Assembly (NCBI RefSeq): GCF_905220365.1
Contig: NC_061126.1
Span: 11,222,001 to 11,286,000 of the forward strand
Origin: Vanessa cardui
Taxonomy: Eukaryota > Arthropoda > Insecta > Lepidoptera > Nymphalidae
Length of the DNA stretch: 64,000 nucleotides
Direction: 5' to 3'
The position numbers and the translations under genes were made by a program. How positions within the stretch are numbered: the first letter of the stretch is position 1; each line of letters begins with the position of its first letter. Below, in pieces: positions 34,191 through 46,859 of the stretch. Below the pieces are notes generated by a model. That model had not been told where the DNA came from. It did not search any database and saw only the letters and a program-made list of their open reading frames with translations.

Positions 34191-35260
34191 TTAGTATATC
34201 TTACATTTTGTTCCAGTGTCTTCCAACTACCATATGTCATTTTCTTCAAATTAATTATTCCTATCTACGATTATTATTGTACTCTTCTGATCATATGACG
34301 TCCGTAATGATTATCCTCTGTATTATATAGATATGGAACTTATAACAATCTTGTTATATTACTTTGAGGTAACGCTTCAGAAATATAAATTAGTTTTGAA
34401 GCGTTCCGAAGTGTTCTTCGTAAAGAGCTTTTTGGTCTATTTAGCATTTCAGAGCACGGACCTTTTTGGGACGTTTTTAAGGAAGTTGAAATAAATGTTT
34501 ATAATTCTTAAGTAATTTCTCGTTGGAATATGCACTCCGGTAACTTTAAATGCAGAATATGAATATTTACGTTATTATTGCGTATTGTCTAATATTTTTA
34601 ATAGGAGAATAAATTTTTTTTTTCTTTTATATTCATTTTAAAGTAAATCATAACAGGTTTTAACTTTTAAGTAAATTGAAACGATGTAATTAAGATGCAC
34701 TCTTCACGCAACGACCACTAACACGGTCGCCGCAAAAACACGCCATGGGTTTGCTTTAAAATATTGGTTACTATAACAAAGTAATTTATTATATTTCTAA
34801 CTAAGCATTTAATTAAAATGTTTTATAAGCTATTGACTACCTTAAAGGCTATTTACTAATTATAAAAGAAAAATATTTTTCAAGTAACAATAATAATTAG
34901 ATTAATGAAAAAAAAAAATTAATGTTCGATCGAATAGATTTTTTATATCACAACAAAGTATAACAAAACTATAAACACATCATACAGTTTATGTAAGTAG
35001 GTAATAAAAAACTATGATTTATCATTGTTTATAATATTAATAATTTTTATCATAATGCATTGTAACAAGATCAATTTCTTACAATAAAAACAATCGGAGA
35101 CTTATATTAAAGTTTATGGTTTTCTTATGAAGTTGTACTTCACGAGCTCATTACGATTAAGTTCGCGAATCGAGCTACAAATCTGGTGTAACGTTTGGTA
35201 AAATAAAAAGGATTGCGGTTAAAACTCTATTATAAACATAGGTACACAAATATATTATTT
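34191..35260. other. No gene or repeat recognised
   Basis: AT-rich DNA without recognisable content. Confidence 0.4.
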
Positions 35261-35261
35261 G

Positions 35262-35375
35262 GTAGTAGGGCATTTACGACCTAATCTTCAGTAATTCTAC
35301 CGTTAAACAATACCTAGTATTTTTATGTTCCGGTTCCGAAGGTTGTGTGCTAGTATAACTACGGACACATTGATG
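35262..35375 (+). mobile_element. SINE-B 5' half
   Basis: gtagtagggcatttacgacc, cttcagtaattctaccg, acaatacctagtattttt and gttccggttccgaagg keep the order of the SINE-B 5' half. The copy is diverged and stops before the element of 35425. Confidence 0.5.
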
Positions 35376-35424
35376 GTGATGTTAAGAATAATTAGTATTT
35401 CTCACTATAGTTTTTTTTGTTTTG

Positions 35425-35690
35425 AAATAGGTGGCAAACGAGCAGGCGGCTCACCTGATGGAAAGAGACTACCACCGCTCATGGACATCTGCAACACCAG
35501 GGGGCTTGCAGGAGCGTTGCCACCCTTTAAGAAAGGAGTACGTTCTTACGAGAAGGTTCCCATGTCGTATCGGTTCGGAAAAACTACCGGCGAAAGCTGG
35601 TTCCACAAAGTGGTTGTGCGAGGTAAAAATGTCTAAGAAATCGCGTTGTTGTGGATTTTCGGACATCAAGGTGGTGCGGGTAAAGTAAAT
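35425..35690 (-). pseudogene. LINE reverse transcriptase C-terminal tail and 3' end, copy 1
   Basis: On the minus strand a frame reads PRTTTLWNQLSPVV, then FPNRYDMGTF and a stop. This is the Arg-Thr-Thr-x-Leu-Trp-Asn-x-Leu-Pro type end that closes many jockey/CR1-like reverse transcriptases. It is followed by the noncoding 3' end (read on plus: ggtggcaaacgagcaggcgg, ctcacctgatggaaagaga). A stop and shifts make it inactive. The same segment occurs on the other strand at 59003-59275. The three short open frames here are shadows of it. Confidence 0.65.
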
Positions 35691-38600
35691 GACGACAGGT
35701 CTTCAACATAAAAAAATATGACTACATATGTATGTATGTAACAACGTATGTATAATAAAATGTTAGGTGTACCTTTATACAAATAACATTACTCTTAAAA
35801 ACTCTTTGTTCCAGTAAACAAGTAAAAACAATAATGGTATATTAATGAGGCATTATTCATACTTACACTAAAGTTACTTTCGCACCACTAGTAGTGGTTT
35901 CAACGGAACTTTTAAAAGAAAAGTAGTTTCTGCATTACTAAGCCATCAGTGACGTCACCGAGTTTTATCTTGTTATTTTATGCGAATTTTATTATTCTTA
36001 CCTAAATATATACATTTAAATGCAAAAATATGTTATTTGATTGATGCGTGGATTATTTGATGGCTATCTGAGTACTGAGATGAAAATACCAATTTAATAT
36101 TTAGTAAGCTGTTATACTTTTATGTATGCATTATAATCGGTTATATTGACGATTATATTTCGATTTTATTTAATTAGCTCAAACTAAAAGTTAGAAATAA
36201 ATAGTATTACAGATTAGTATGCTGATTTTTAACATGGTTACATCATATGAAAAGCTTTATACTTTACGATATTATTTTAGAACAAAATTTACTTTAGCTT
36301 ATTTTATAGGCTTGAAACGAAGAAAAAAGAACTATTCAATAATCAATATTTTTTTGCAACTAGCCGTATAACTGATGAGATAAAATAGGAAACATTGCAA
36401 TATCAGCCTTTTACTCATGAACAGAAGATTGAAAATTTATTTTCAGATTTCTAAATTATAAGTGTCATATCCATGCATTGTTTTATAAATAATCTTCATT
36501 TCTTGGACTAAGAATTTTCAGAAACAGCTGTTCGTCTTGTTTGTAAACAGAAGCCCAAAACATATTTGCATATTTGTAACATTTAAAAATGACGAACTTG
36601 GATACAAATTTCACTTTAAGTTGCTAATTGTTAGGTAACGAATTTTCAAAAAATCGTAACATCTGTGTGTTTCTCATATAATGTTAACATTTTCGAATAT
36701 TATTGATCAACAAAAAGATTATCGGTTTTTGTGTTTTAAACAATATGATTGGGTTTTTAATGAGAAACCTAAGAAGAGAAAATCATACGTGCAAATACGA
36801 CTCGAAACATTAAATCCGACATCGATGGAAGAGCAAAGATTCAAAATTTGTTCTTACCTTTCAGAATAAAATCACCATTCCCAACCATTTAAGACTGGAA
36901 TAAGTTTTCGTATGCATAAATGGACCTCATTCAGGAGTGTTACAACAATGAAAAATTCTCTCTAGACATTGGATTCTTTATTTTTCCCGACTCCCGCTTC
37001 CAATTTTACTTGCAAATGTTTCGTTCTTTATGAATTTACCGCGACTGTGGGAAAAAGGGTCCCTCTAAATCAAACTTGTACAAATATTTGAGATAGACGT
37101 TTCGTTCCGGTTTATTTTTTGTTTAAATTGATAAATGCCAATTACAGCGCGACACTATTTACTTAGGAATGGACGATAGGATGTTAACTTAATCGACAGT
37201 ATGTCTCGACAGTTCTATTGTAGCATATTAGTTTAATTATGCAAGCACGTGTTGATATGCATTGGTTTTCTTAATATTTTATCTAAGTTGCCTTCAAGCT
37301 AGACAGATCATAATGCAACAATGAGAACTTAAAATCGGATTATTTTATTCAAAGGAAGGTTAAAGAGAGATTTAGAGATGTTTACCACAGAAATGTCGTA
37401 ATTCTTAATAAGAAGTCTCTAATTAAATAAACGTTCAATATATTATGATTAATGTAATTTAAAAGGGATGTAAAAAATAAGAATTATAAAGGCTACAGTC
37501 GTAACCATTTTGATGTAACTGACAATATTATAAATTTTATTTGCGAAAAGACAAAATATCACAAATATGTGTGCTTTTTAATTTGCAGGATTAAACTATA
37601 AAATATATTCGTAATTACATAATTATTTACAGGAAGTGATGAGAGAAGTGAAGAGATGAGAGTGAAAGGAAATTATCGAATATAATATAGTAATAAATAA
37701 GATAATCCAACATTTGTTTCGACCTTGCCATTTCTTTAATCGTAAGGTTTTGTTTTCGAAACCTGTTGAACTCTATAAGTTTTTATGTTCATTTTTCAAG
37801 TTATGTAGGATGTAGTCTGATGTTAGTTTATTGTGTTAATCTTGCAGCTCATTACCGTTGGTTATTTCAGATTGCTATTCCAAATAGATATACTATGCAT
37901 ATATGATTTGTTTCCGTTCGTAAGGACCGGTATGGAAATGGGGAAAGGTATACAGTATTATTCATCTGCTAGGCTTGTCCGAGTTTTAGGCTTCAATTAA
38001 GTGTTTCTTTGATAATAATTCCGTATATACTATTCCATGTATACTTAACAATGTGTGTGAATGTGTGTGGATGTTCTGAATCTTACCAATCTGCTGCCGA
38101 ACGGTTCGTTGCCGGTTATAAAGTATATAAAATCTTAGTATTACTCTAGTTCGTGTCATGTGAAAAATTTAAAGGCAGTAATACGATTTTGTATCGGTGT
38201 CCAGCACTGAATAACCCATCGCAAGACAATGCTTTAGGAAATTAGATTCGCGTCGCAGTCGAGGCACGTGTGCCGTCTTGACTGTCCAGCTTGTTATAGT
38301 ACTACTGCATAAACTATGAACCTATTTTTAGCGAGACTATCTTCCTACTTGACTTATCGAGAAGGTTTAAATTGTGGTATTATTTTATCCAGAGATGTGA
38401 ACAAACAGCAAGGATAGCATACTACACGTATATACACTATAAACACGTAAATATTTTGTTCTTTCGTTTTTTATTAACCAATTTTAATGTTTTTATTATA
38501 TTCCTATAATGAGTACATTATTGAAGCAATAAATAAATGACTTCGTAAGGATAATTATCTTTATGTACATACGTAAAAATTAGTAATAGTAGGATTCGCT
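35691..38600. other. No gene recognised; contains a perfect CRE
   Basis: AT-rich DNA. TGACGTCA at 35950-35957 is a perfect CRE. A GC-richer segment at 38200-38300 (attcgcgtcgcagtcgaggc, then acgtgtgccgtcttgactgt) contains a CACGTG E-box. The 62-codon plus frame at 36681-36869 (KPKKRKSYVQIRLETLNPTS) has no recognised family. No repeat copy is seen. Confidence 0.4.
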
Positions 38601-38602
38601 TA

Positions 38603-38812
38603 CCATATATTCTACTGCTGATCAGCAGTCGGTATTGTTGTGTTCTGTTTCAAAGAATGAATGAGCCAATGTAACCACAGGCACAACGGACATAACATCT
38701 CAGTTCCCAAAAATGGGAAGCAATGGTCATGTAAATTATCAAAATTTCTAACAGCGACTGTGTCTATGGTGGTTACCACTTGCTATCAGGTGAAACAGTT
38801 GCTTGTTCGATA
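38603..38812 (+). mobile_element. SINE-B copy lacking its head
   Basis: attctactgctgatcagcag, tcggtattgttgtgttctg, gagccaatgtaaccacaggc, acaacggacataacatctca, gttccc, tggtggttaccacttgct and atcaggtg keep the order of SINE-B. Confidence 0.65.
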
Positions 38813-39589
38813 ATTTTAGCTTAGCTAGTTATATATCTATGTATATCTAGTCTAAGATCGACAATCTTAGACTGTATGTCTATTATACATATATAAAACA
38901 CAGACACAATAAGAAATATTACGTGACGTAATAGTAATTGTAAACGGAATTGAAAACAAATAAAATTTAAAGAAATATGTGCGCACATCAAATAATTAAT
39001 TAATCATAACCGGTCACGCAGTGGCTACGTATAACGTTAAATTCTATTGTATTAAAATGCTTAGCTAAAAACCACCAATTTAAAGTCATCATCATGTTTT
39101 ATATGATAAGAGTTAGAGAATGATATTTTCGTATATTTATAAAAGAGATAAGTTACATTGAACCTAAATAACGACGTGTGGCATATTAGTCTTCTAGTTC
39201 TAAAATAGTCATTATAAAATTAATATAATCATTATTAAATTTTATATAACGTGGTACTTCAAATGCGTCATTATAAAGCTACCAGTTATATTTACGAAAT
39301 ATATGTATATTACAAAATTACTAGTAACATTATTGCTTTGGAGGTATTTAGTAAATTTTCATATTATTAACAAATGTATACATGCCTAGTGTCAAACAAA
39401 AATATTCCTTTTTTTATCATAACAATGTACATACATGATATTAATGAACTAAGTCTGATCAAGGATGACACTGATATACTCTGATGTTTTAATAAATAAA
39501 AAGTCTTAAAAATGCGTCTGCTATTCCGAAACAATATGGGCTTTATAAAAGGTATATCAAGCGCCAAGTTTGCGTGGTGGTAGCGAACA
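38813..39589. other. No gene or repeat recognised
   Basis: AT-rich DNA. A 10-base hairpin, agtctaagat/atcttagact, lies around 38858-38880. Confidence 0.4.
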
Positions 39590-39720
39590 TTACAAGTTGG
39601 CTATTTGCGCCGGCGAAGCGACTCGCAAGCTTAAACAAGCCTGCGTCTTCCGCGCGCACCTGCTAACGGTACGGGCGCGACAAATCACACGTGCTATTTG
39701 AGCTGCATTCGTGTTCAAAA
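39590..39720. promoter_or_regulatory. GC-rich CpG island-like patch
   Basis: gcgccggcgaagcgactcgc, cttccgcgcgcacctgctaa and cggtacgggcgcgacaa make the most CpG-dense patch of the central window. No repeat match, no TATA box, no clear open frame. Promoter or first-exon function is inferred from composition. Confidence 0.35.
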
Positions 39721-40169
39721 TTACTCTCATAGATACGAGGAAAATGGCCATTTGAGACTCGCACTCATAACGTACTATCAGCTTCTTGCGTCATCAACTT
39801 TGTCTTTTTATTTGTTGAAATTTATACGAAATGCTAATACGAAACGGACTCTTTTATAACACTGACATTGCCTTTTACTAAATTATAATGTTACATGTTT
39901 TTTGAAAACTTTGCGGAGCCAAATAATATCTTATTTTTATGACTACATAAAGTTCGTCATTGTTTCAATCAAAGTAAATGATATATGTTATTGTAATGTT
40001 ACTGTTGTGCAACTGTATCATGTATTAATAATTATTTTAAGAGCTCCTCTAAGAAAACAGTCTCAATTAACAGAAGATGTCAGCTGTCAGATTTCTGCTT
40101 GTCAATGAACTTATCTCTTCTTATGGATACGTTTTAAAATTTATTACTCAATGTACTTAAAAATATTTT
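39721..40169. other. No gene recognised
   Basis: Unassigned sequence. The start (to about 39800) is still less AT-rich. The 68-codon frame at 39902-40108 has no motif. Confidence 0.4.
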
Positions 40170-40248
40170 CGATGTTATCCTTCATTGCCGACCACGAGAT
40201 GAATGAATGAATTATAAATATAAATTAATCACATTCATGTAGATGTAT
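40170..40248 (-). mobile_element. SINE-A middle fragment
   Basis: On the plus strand atgttatccttcattgccga, ccacgagatgaatg and aattataaatataaattaat match the middle of SINE-A in reverse; both ends are gone. Confidence 0.5.
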
Positions 40249-40895
40249 CTTTGACACAATGGTGATGGTCCAGAATTGAACTTGAAGTAATATAAGAACT
40301 TAAGATTTTCTAATACTATTTCCAAAAATCATATATCTATGTTTGTAATACATTTCAATATCAATATTAGAATCAACGAGAAGGCGTAGAAAAATATTTT
40401 ATATTCTATCAGTTTTTATCTTCATTTCAGAAATGCCTTCAAGAATTTTATTACGAGATAATATAATTTTATTATCTAAAGTCTGAAAATCCTTGCCAAG
40501 GATAATACCTCGATAATCGAGAGTTTCGTATTCATAAAACGTTACAAATTCTTTTATGGGGAAACTTTAAAAATCTCAGTTTAACTTCTTGCTTTTATAC
40601 AAGGGATACATCGTGAATACTTTACTTTATAAATTAAAATGAGTTAGCTTAGCTATTAAGGTCCTACTGATTCTTTCATCCTGTTTATTTGGGGTGTGCG
40701 TAATTAGGTATTGGGAGACTTCATTTGGATTTTTCAATCACGTTATTATGAACTACGTGACTGTTCATATGATTACAGATATTAAGGTAATGCGACAATA
40801 TGACGTTATTTTTTACACAGTGTTCAGTAACTTTAAACTGCTACTTCGCTGTGATGGTAACTCTTAATAATCTTATCAGATTATTGTTATTATTT
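40249..40895. other. No gene or repeat recognised
   Basis: AT-rich DNA with nothing recognisable. Confidence 0.4.
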
Positions 40896-41010
40896 GACGA
40901 CCTCCGTGGTACATCGATTTTCATGAGTACGTCACTCCAAAGTCTCGGATTCGATTCCCGACCGAGTCAATGGAGAAAATTCATTAGTTTTCTATGTTGT
41001 TTTGGACTGT
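40896..41010 (+). mobile_element. tRNA-like SINE of a third family (SINE-F)
   Basis: gacctccgtggtacatcgat, gagtacgtcactccaaagtc, tcggattcgattcccgaccg and agtcaatggagaaaattcat form a tRNA-like head with a B box (ggattcgattccc) and then a ttagttttctatgttgtttt body start. The order agrees with a SINE common in Lepidoptera as I remember it. It differs from SINE-A and SINE-B. The A box is degraded. Confidence 0.55.
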
Positions 41011-41059
41011 TAATATAAAATTTTAAGTTAATATAAGTATTATATAAATAGCTTATTAC

Positions 41060-41155
41060 TATTATAAGCTTTAAATGTATATTTATTGATATCTCGTCAA
41101 ACTGAGTTGTCTGGAAGAGATGGCTAATAAGACCACCTGTTGTACAACACAAAAA
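41060..41155 (+). mobile_element. Possible LINE 3'-end fragment
   Basis: ttgtctggaagagatggcta and ataagaccacctgttgtaca resemble a frequent lepidopteran LINE 3' segment. It could be the 3' partner part of the SINE just upstream, since SINEs often share the 3' end of a LINE. Recognition is from memory. Confidence 0.35.
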
Positions 41156-41558
41156 CTTTTTAGTCCTGCGAAATTTACTGCAAAATTGTGATCACAACAT
41201 TTATTATTTCAAAAAATATTTTCAGTAAAATCTGCTACAGTGTAGTGTCGGTACGGTTAAACTTTCAACCATTTTACTAAGCATTCCCATCGCACGCCGG
41301 CGTGCCGTTGTTTTCTTAATAGTTCAGAGACATGAAGTATAAATGAAAACATAATATCCGCGGAAAATTGCTCGCATAGCCGCGGGCAAAGCAAATATAT
41401 ATTGAAACAATGGCCGCGGGTTACGATCGGGTGGTTAATTTAAAAGTTAAAATTGCTAACGACATGATAAATCACTTTACCGCTATCTCAATGATGGATT
41501 ACGGGCGCAATCAACAATTATGTACTCCGGCTAGACTTTTTAACACGACTCTCGTCTT
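41156..41558. other. No gene recognised; patches with higher GC
   Basis: Patches at 41285-41310 (atcgcacgccggcgtgccgt) and 41360-41440 (catagccgcgggcaaagc, caatggccgcgggttacg) are CpG-rich and match no repeat in the window. They may be regulatory or part of an unrecognised mobile element. Confidence 0.35.
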
Positions 41559-41571
41559 TATGTAATTAGTA

Positions 41572-41896
41572 AAGTAAGTAAAGTAACAGCCTGTACATTT
41601 CCCACTGCTGAGATGAGGCCTCCTCTTCCATTAAGGAGAGGGCTTGGAACATATTCCACCACGCTGTTTCAATGCGGGTTGGTGGAATGCACATGTGGCA
41701 GAATTTCGATCGAAACATGCAGATTTCCTCACGATGTTTTCGATCGATGATCGATGATGAGCACGAGATGAATTATAAACACAAATTAAGCACATATATA
41801 TAGTGGTGCTTGCCTGGGTTTGAACCCGCAATCATCAGTTAAGATGCACGCGTTCTAACCACTGGGCTATCTCAGCTCAGCAGATATCTCAGCAGC
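41572..41896 (-). mobile_element. Full-length SINE-A with perfect 13-bp target duplication
   Basis: The element lies between identical 13-base repeats tatgtaattagta at 41559-41571 and 41897-41909. Read on minus it has a tRNA-like head with A box (gagctgagatagcccagtgg) and B box (gcgggttcaaacccaggcaa), the usual body, and ends in caggctgttactttacttac. An inserted or duplicated tract rich in gatcgatgatcgatgatg (41740-41758) replaces the usual ccgcc segment. The 66-codon minus frame in it is a shadow. Perfect flanking repeats mark it as one of the younger insertions here. Confidence 0.9.
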
Positions 41897-41909
41897 TATG
41901 TAATTAGTA

Positions 41910-42108
41910 TAATAGATGTATTCACACAACCAGTTATAATAGGTAAAATATATGATACTTTATGTGTAATCTGTAAAATGGCATATTTTAAAACTAAAAG
42001 GCAGGTCCCACGGCTGGACAACAGTCTCGGGTCACGTTTTTTCCGGTTTTAACAAGGTAGTTATTGTTGAATGTACCTAAATACTTTTAGGAATCATTTT
42101 TGACATTG
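41910..42108. other. No gene recognised
   Basis: AT-rich sequence; the part at 42000-42050 (ggcaggtcccacggctggac) is richer in GC but unassigned. Confidence 0.4.
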
Positions 42109-42336
42109 ACTTACTATTTGATTGCTGCATATTGTTGTGTTCCAGTTTCAAGGGTGAGTGTGACAATTTGGTATTCATTACATTGACAAACTCACCCTCC
42201 TCCACCACAAAAAAACATAACATCTTAGTTCCCACAATTGATGGAGAATTGGCGATCTTAAGGATTATTACAATTTATTACAGGACCAATATCTATAGAA
42301 GATACTTACCATTTACCTGATGGCTTATTTGCCAGT
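42109..42336 (+). mobile_element. SINE-B copy lacking its head
   Basis: tgctgcatattgttgtgttc, cagtttcaagggtgagtgtg, aacataacatcttagttccc and ttaccatttacctgatggct follow SINE-B order. A ccctcctccaccac insertion lies in the middle. Confidence 0.6.
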
Positions 42337-44950
42337 ATTTTCACTGCATAATTACAAACTATTACATCGACAACGAGCAGTAACTTTCATACATTCAATA
42401 AAGTTTTTTTTTTTTATACGTATGACATCATAACAAAGATACTAAGTTGATTTATAAATTTTCGATTGTCTAAATATTCTAGTGAATCGTTTAAAATTTA
42501 AATATCGACGCTTAATTTTGATAACACAGTTTTACATTATTGACTGTACTCTTGGGGATCGGCGTCGATGGTAGGATACAATACCAAAAGAGATTTATTT
42601 CACGTAACTCTTTTATGTTTTATTTCAGTAATTTTATATATTTAAGCCAAATATATATGCATACTTTTTTGTCTAATGACTTAAATATTAAATAGTGTTA
42701 AGAAACGTTTTCTTCTCCGTTTTATTATTAATGTATCTTTGAACCGAAAAGACAGAGAAGACAGGTAAGCACCGCGTTATCTTTACAATAATATGGTGTT
42801 TGATGAAATCATCATTTATCACATATGTTAAAAATAGTCAGCTAAGCCTTGTTTGTGAAATAGAATATGAATGAGATATCAATCTCCAAAATTCAAAGAA
42901 CAAGTGTTATGTACTTAAGTCTTTAATATTTTTTATATTTTTACTATCACTGACGTTCGAAACATATAATAAAATTTGAGTATCTCTTTGTAATGCTGAA
43001 ATAACTGCTTTTTATTGAGTGCATATATACATATACACGGTACATATACCAAAATATCATTTTTTCAATTTTCATCTGTTTGTCTATTTGTACCAGGTAA
43101 TATTTGGAACGACTGATTTGACAGGACTTTTACTGGCAGATAGCTGATGTAATAAAGAATTATTTTAAACTTAATTTAAGCCTACTTCATAAAGTATTTT
43201 AAATATAATATATATAAATAATCATTAAAGGTTGTATAACTTCTAGCTGTTGAGCTATATTCAGTCACAGAATTATATGAATGTAATGAATACTTTTTGG
43301 TTTGACATTTTTATAAATAACAGTAGAATATTATTAAATTTGACATGGGAATTGTCAATCTGCTTTTAAATACGGAAGATAATGGATGATTGTAAAGAAA
43401 ACTGTAAAAATAAATATTTTAAACCATATTAAATATTGTTAATTATGTGATGTTCCTGTTTATCTGAAGCTGGGTCTACATTAATGTTATTATAATTATA
43501 TAATAATAATTTAATACTTGGGGTACAACAACAGCAAGTCTCTAATATAAAAGAAAACTCTGTATAGGAAATAACACTGCCTATTTATTTTTATTTAATT
43601 TTACGAGTTCAAAGTTCAAAAATATCAAATAATAAAGATATTGTTCAAAGTAGTATTTCAATCAGTCTGCAACATGTCTCCCGTATGTAAATTAAGTATT
43701 AAATTGGCTCATGCGGGTGTCACCTGCACCCATAACTCGGTCCTTGCTGTCGCTTCCTTGAGGACCTATTGGCACTGGTGTTTCTTCTTTAAAAATATTA
43801 TCATAGATACATTAAGACCTTTTTGGTTGAACGTTGAACTGGTTACTATACTCCAGCCACATTCGATCTGGAATTTTAGTAAACAAACCATGTGTCATCA
43901 TAATTAGGGTTGATACACTCTTAATAAAAAATAATTATTATTATAATTACAACTATGTTCATTATAACACAATTTCCTGTTTAAACACAAAAATTTTAAT
44001 TTAATACAGAATCCAAAAATTTTATTTAGCCGCTCAATGCATAATTTATATGAAAATTAGCTTAAAATAAAAGTTTAAAAATTTTTAATTACCACTATAA
44101 TATTACTACAAAACTAACAACCCTATATTTTAATACTGACGTAAAGAAATCGCAGGTTTGTAACATTTGGAGTGTTTTTTAAGCAATTGGCAGATTTAGG
44201 AAGGTATATAATAGCGATACAGGCTCTTCGTAATTTTTGGTGTATATTTTTAGTCGTATTATAATGGTAGTACAACCACAACAGGTTAAGAATGTTAACA
44301 TTACACACAGCGTTTCATTACACATAGATTAAAAAAAAAGACATCTTGTTTTGGCTAGCATAAATATAGCACTAAAATCACTGTTTCAAATTAATCTTAA
44401 TGAGTCCTGTCGTTTGGGAGGCGATAGATAAAGTTAATAAAGCGAATTATATACCTACGATGTGATTTCTGATATCATTTTAAAATTGGAGGTATTATTT
44501 TTGAGATCTACATTATTCCAGATGATCATAAGTATTATAATTATAACCAAGAATGCGCTTAGTCCTTTGTCTTAAATATTTTATTATTAATCATCAAATT
44601 TAATTTTTATTAACATCAAAAATAATTGTTGTACATATTTCTAAAAATGTTTTGAGCATCTGCCTGACGTTGGTTGCTAAGCAACGCTTTGTTATTAAAC
44701 ATTCCACATCGAATTTGGCTGGAGTATAGTGGTGTTGCAGAGAATATAAAAAAAAAAAAACGATTATAATGTTTTATTAACATTTCTTTAGTAATAACTT
44801 TAGAGTGAGGTGCTGTCATATTCGTTTTATATAACTATTTGTATGTAAAAAAGTAAGTAAATATTACCCAATGTATATAATCGATTTTTTAATCGTCACA
44901 TTGATTTAAAACTTTGTGGGCACATGTTGCTCGAGTGACATAGTGGAATT
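42337..44950. other. No gene recognised
   Basis: AT-rich DNA. A weak family-C-like fragment may lie at 43150-43205. The plus frame at 43641-43907 (88 codons) lies in a GC-richer patch but is not recognised. Its complement, and the plus strand near 44705, share a short string (catcgaatttggctggagta in the latter), noted separately. The perfect gttggttgctaagcaac-type inverted repeat at 44670-44686 is short. Confidence 0.35.
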
Positions 44951-44952
44951 AG

Positions 44953-45185
44953 ATATTTTTTATGGTATAGGTTGGCGGACGAGCATATGGGCCACCTGAT
45001 CATCACCATCACCCATAGACAATGAATTCCACATATTCCATACATCGTCAATGTGCCGCCAACCTTGGGAACTAAGATGTTATTTCCCTTGTGCCTGTAG
45101 TTACACTGGCTCACTCACCCTTTATCCTGATGAGTAGGTGATACCTACACAGACGGGCTTGCACAAAGCCCTACCAAGTATCATC
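44953..45185 (-). mobile_element. SINE-B copy, full length or nearly so
   Basis: On the plus strand ttatggtataggttggcgg, acgagcatatgggccacctg, catcacccatagacaatga, gtgccgccaaccttgggaac, gtgcctgtagttacactgg, atacctacacagacgggctt and cacaaagccctaccaag run through the complete element. The segment with the attgttgtgttcc landmark is deleted. Confidence 0.75.
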
Positions 45186-46858
45186 TGAAAATCTAATAAT
45201 AACAGTTCCAAGGGGTGGACAGTGCAACTATTCAATGGTTATGGATATGGATTAAGTTCCTACATTTAAATAAGTTAAGTATGTGTTAGACATTTTTACT
45301 GAATTATTATAATCTAATTTTTAGTCATGGAATTTAGATGAGTGAGAGGTTAATTGCGGACATTTGGTTGGTTTGGGTTCCTACGATGGAAATTAAACAT
45401 TGTCTTGAAATTTCATGTAATATTTGTAAAATGTAAAATAATAAATATTTTTGCTATAAACTTATGATATTTAAGAGATTTAAAACACATTCATATGCAT
45501 AGTCCTTCTTTTGGTCATAATTTTATATTAATAGTAATGTAAGTTCCTCATATAGGGTTTAGTGAATAAGTTCCTTATTAAATCTAAAATTCTTTCAAAA
45601 TTTATTTATTATTTACGCATAAGTATCTGTACGAATTGAAATGTCTTATCAACAGTAGTGTGTCCATACCCTCTGTTCCCCTGCAACAGATTTCTTTAAA
45701 GGAAATTGCCAAAGCAACTAAGGCAGTCGTTTGTATAAAACTTTGCTCGTATTATTTCTCGTTTACTTACTGTGCGGTAAATTCAACTTGAATGTGTAGC
45801 TGACAGGTTATCTAGGAAGCCATTAGTGCTATACTTTAATAAATATAATTTCCTCTATCTCTTATTGTCTTTGTATCGATATACTTTCGTAAAGAGATAT
45901 CCGCATTGGATTGAAATTGTTAATACTCAAAACGATTTTCACATTTATATTTACATACTCGTAGTATCTTTTTGTTTTACAAACTATGCACTCAATTCAC
46001 CTCTATTAGGATATGATATAGGTAATTAAATAACTGAAAACAGGATGCGTCATAAAATAATTTTAACTTGTGTTCGTAGTAAATTATAACCAAATAATCA
46101 ATAGAATACTCAAACTTTGGCTTTATAATTTGTGTCGACTAAAACATAACAATTTTTGAAATTAATAAAATAAACCAATATTTACACCGATAACGGCTAT
46201 AATAATCTAAGACTAAGTATAATGAATGTACTTTATGTTTGTAATGTATGACAACTCTCACCCTACAATCAGAACCACAGTAATATACTCATAAACATAC
46301 ATACGCCAAATCAATTAAAGTAGTCTTACACGGCGAGGGGACGTAAAACAATGTAGGTCAATATCTAAGCACAGTTTTTATACATACATAATTCTGAAGT
46401 CAATTAGCATATTCTTAAATAACGATGAATGAAAACAGCAAACACCGCTAATTTTAGATGTAAAGAATTTGTTCGTGTATTCTATTCATATGGAAACAAC
46501 TGTGTTCTTCCCAAGGGCGGAAGATCCTTTATAAACAAACTTCAATGTTTAAGCAAGAACAAAATCCCTTAGTAAGATTTTCATATTATGTTTATCTTTG
46601 CAATGTTATTTGGAAGCTGGCTGCTAATTGTATGAGTTAATTAATATTTTAAGTATACTAGTACTTTTGGATAAAGTTAGGAAGAGTAAGCTCGGCGTGT
46701 TTTGTTATATGATGTTTTTTTTTAAATCGTTTGATTCATTTAATATAATTTATTTTTGATGATTATTGTAGCAGCAAGCCTGATCGATTACGGTGCCGAC
46801 TTGTTCGCATCTTGTGTAAACATAACGCTTAGTTGGAGAAAAAAAATATAAAAAAAAT
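45186..46858. other. No gene or repeat recognised
   Basis: AT-rich DNA without recognisable content. The frame at 45826-46029 is hydrophobic and AT-biased and taken as chance. Confidence 0.4.
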
Positions 46859-46859
46859 A

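Noticed and set aside
35325..35688. Three overlapping frames as small proteins
   Set aside because: They are alternative frames of a SINE-B fragment and a LINE C-terminal fragment.
40940..40970. tRNA gene suggested by ggattcgattccc
   Set aside because: Only a B-box-like part is present, no cloverleaf can be drawn, and the sequence continues into a SINE body.
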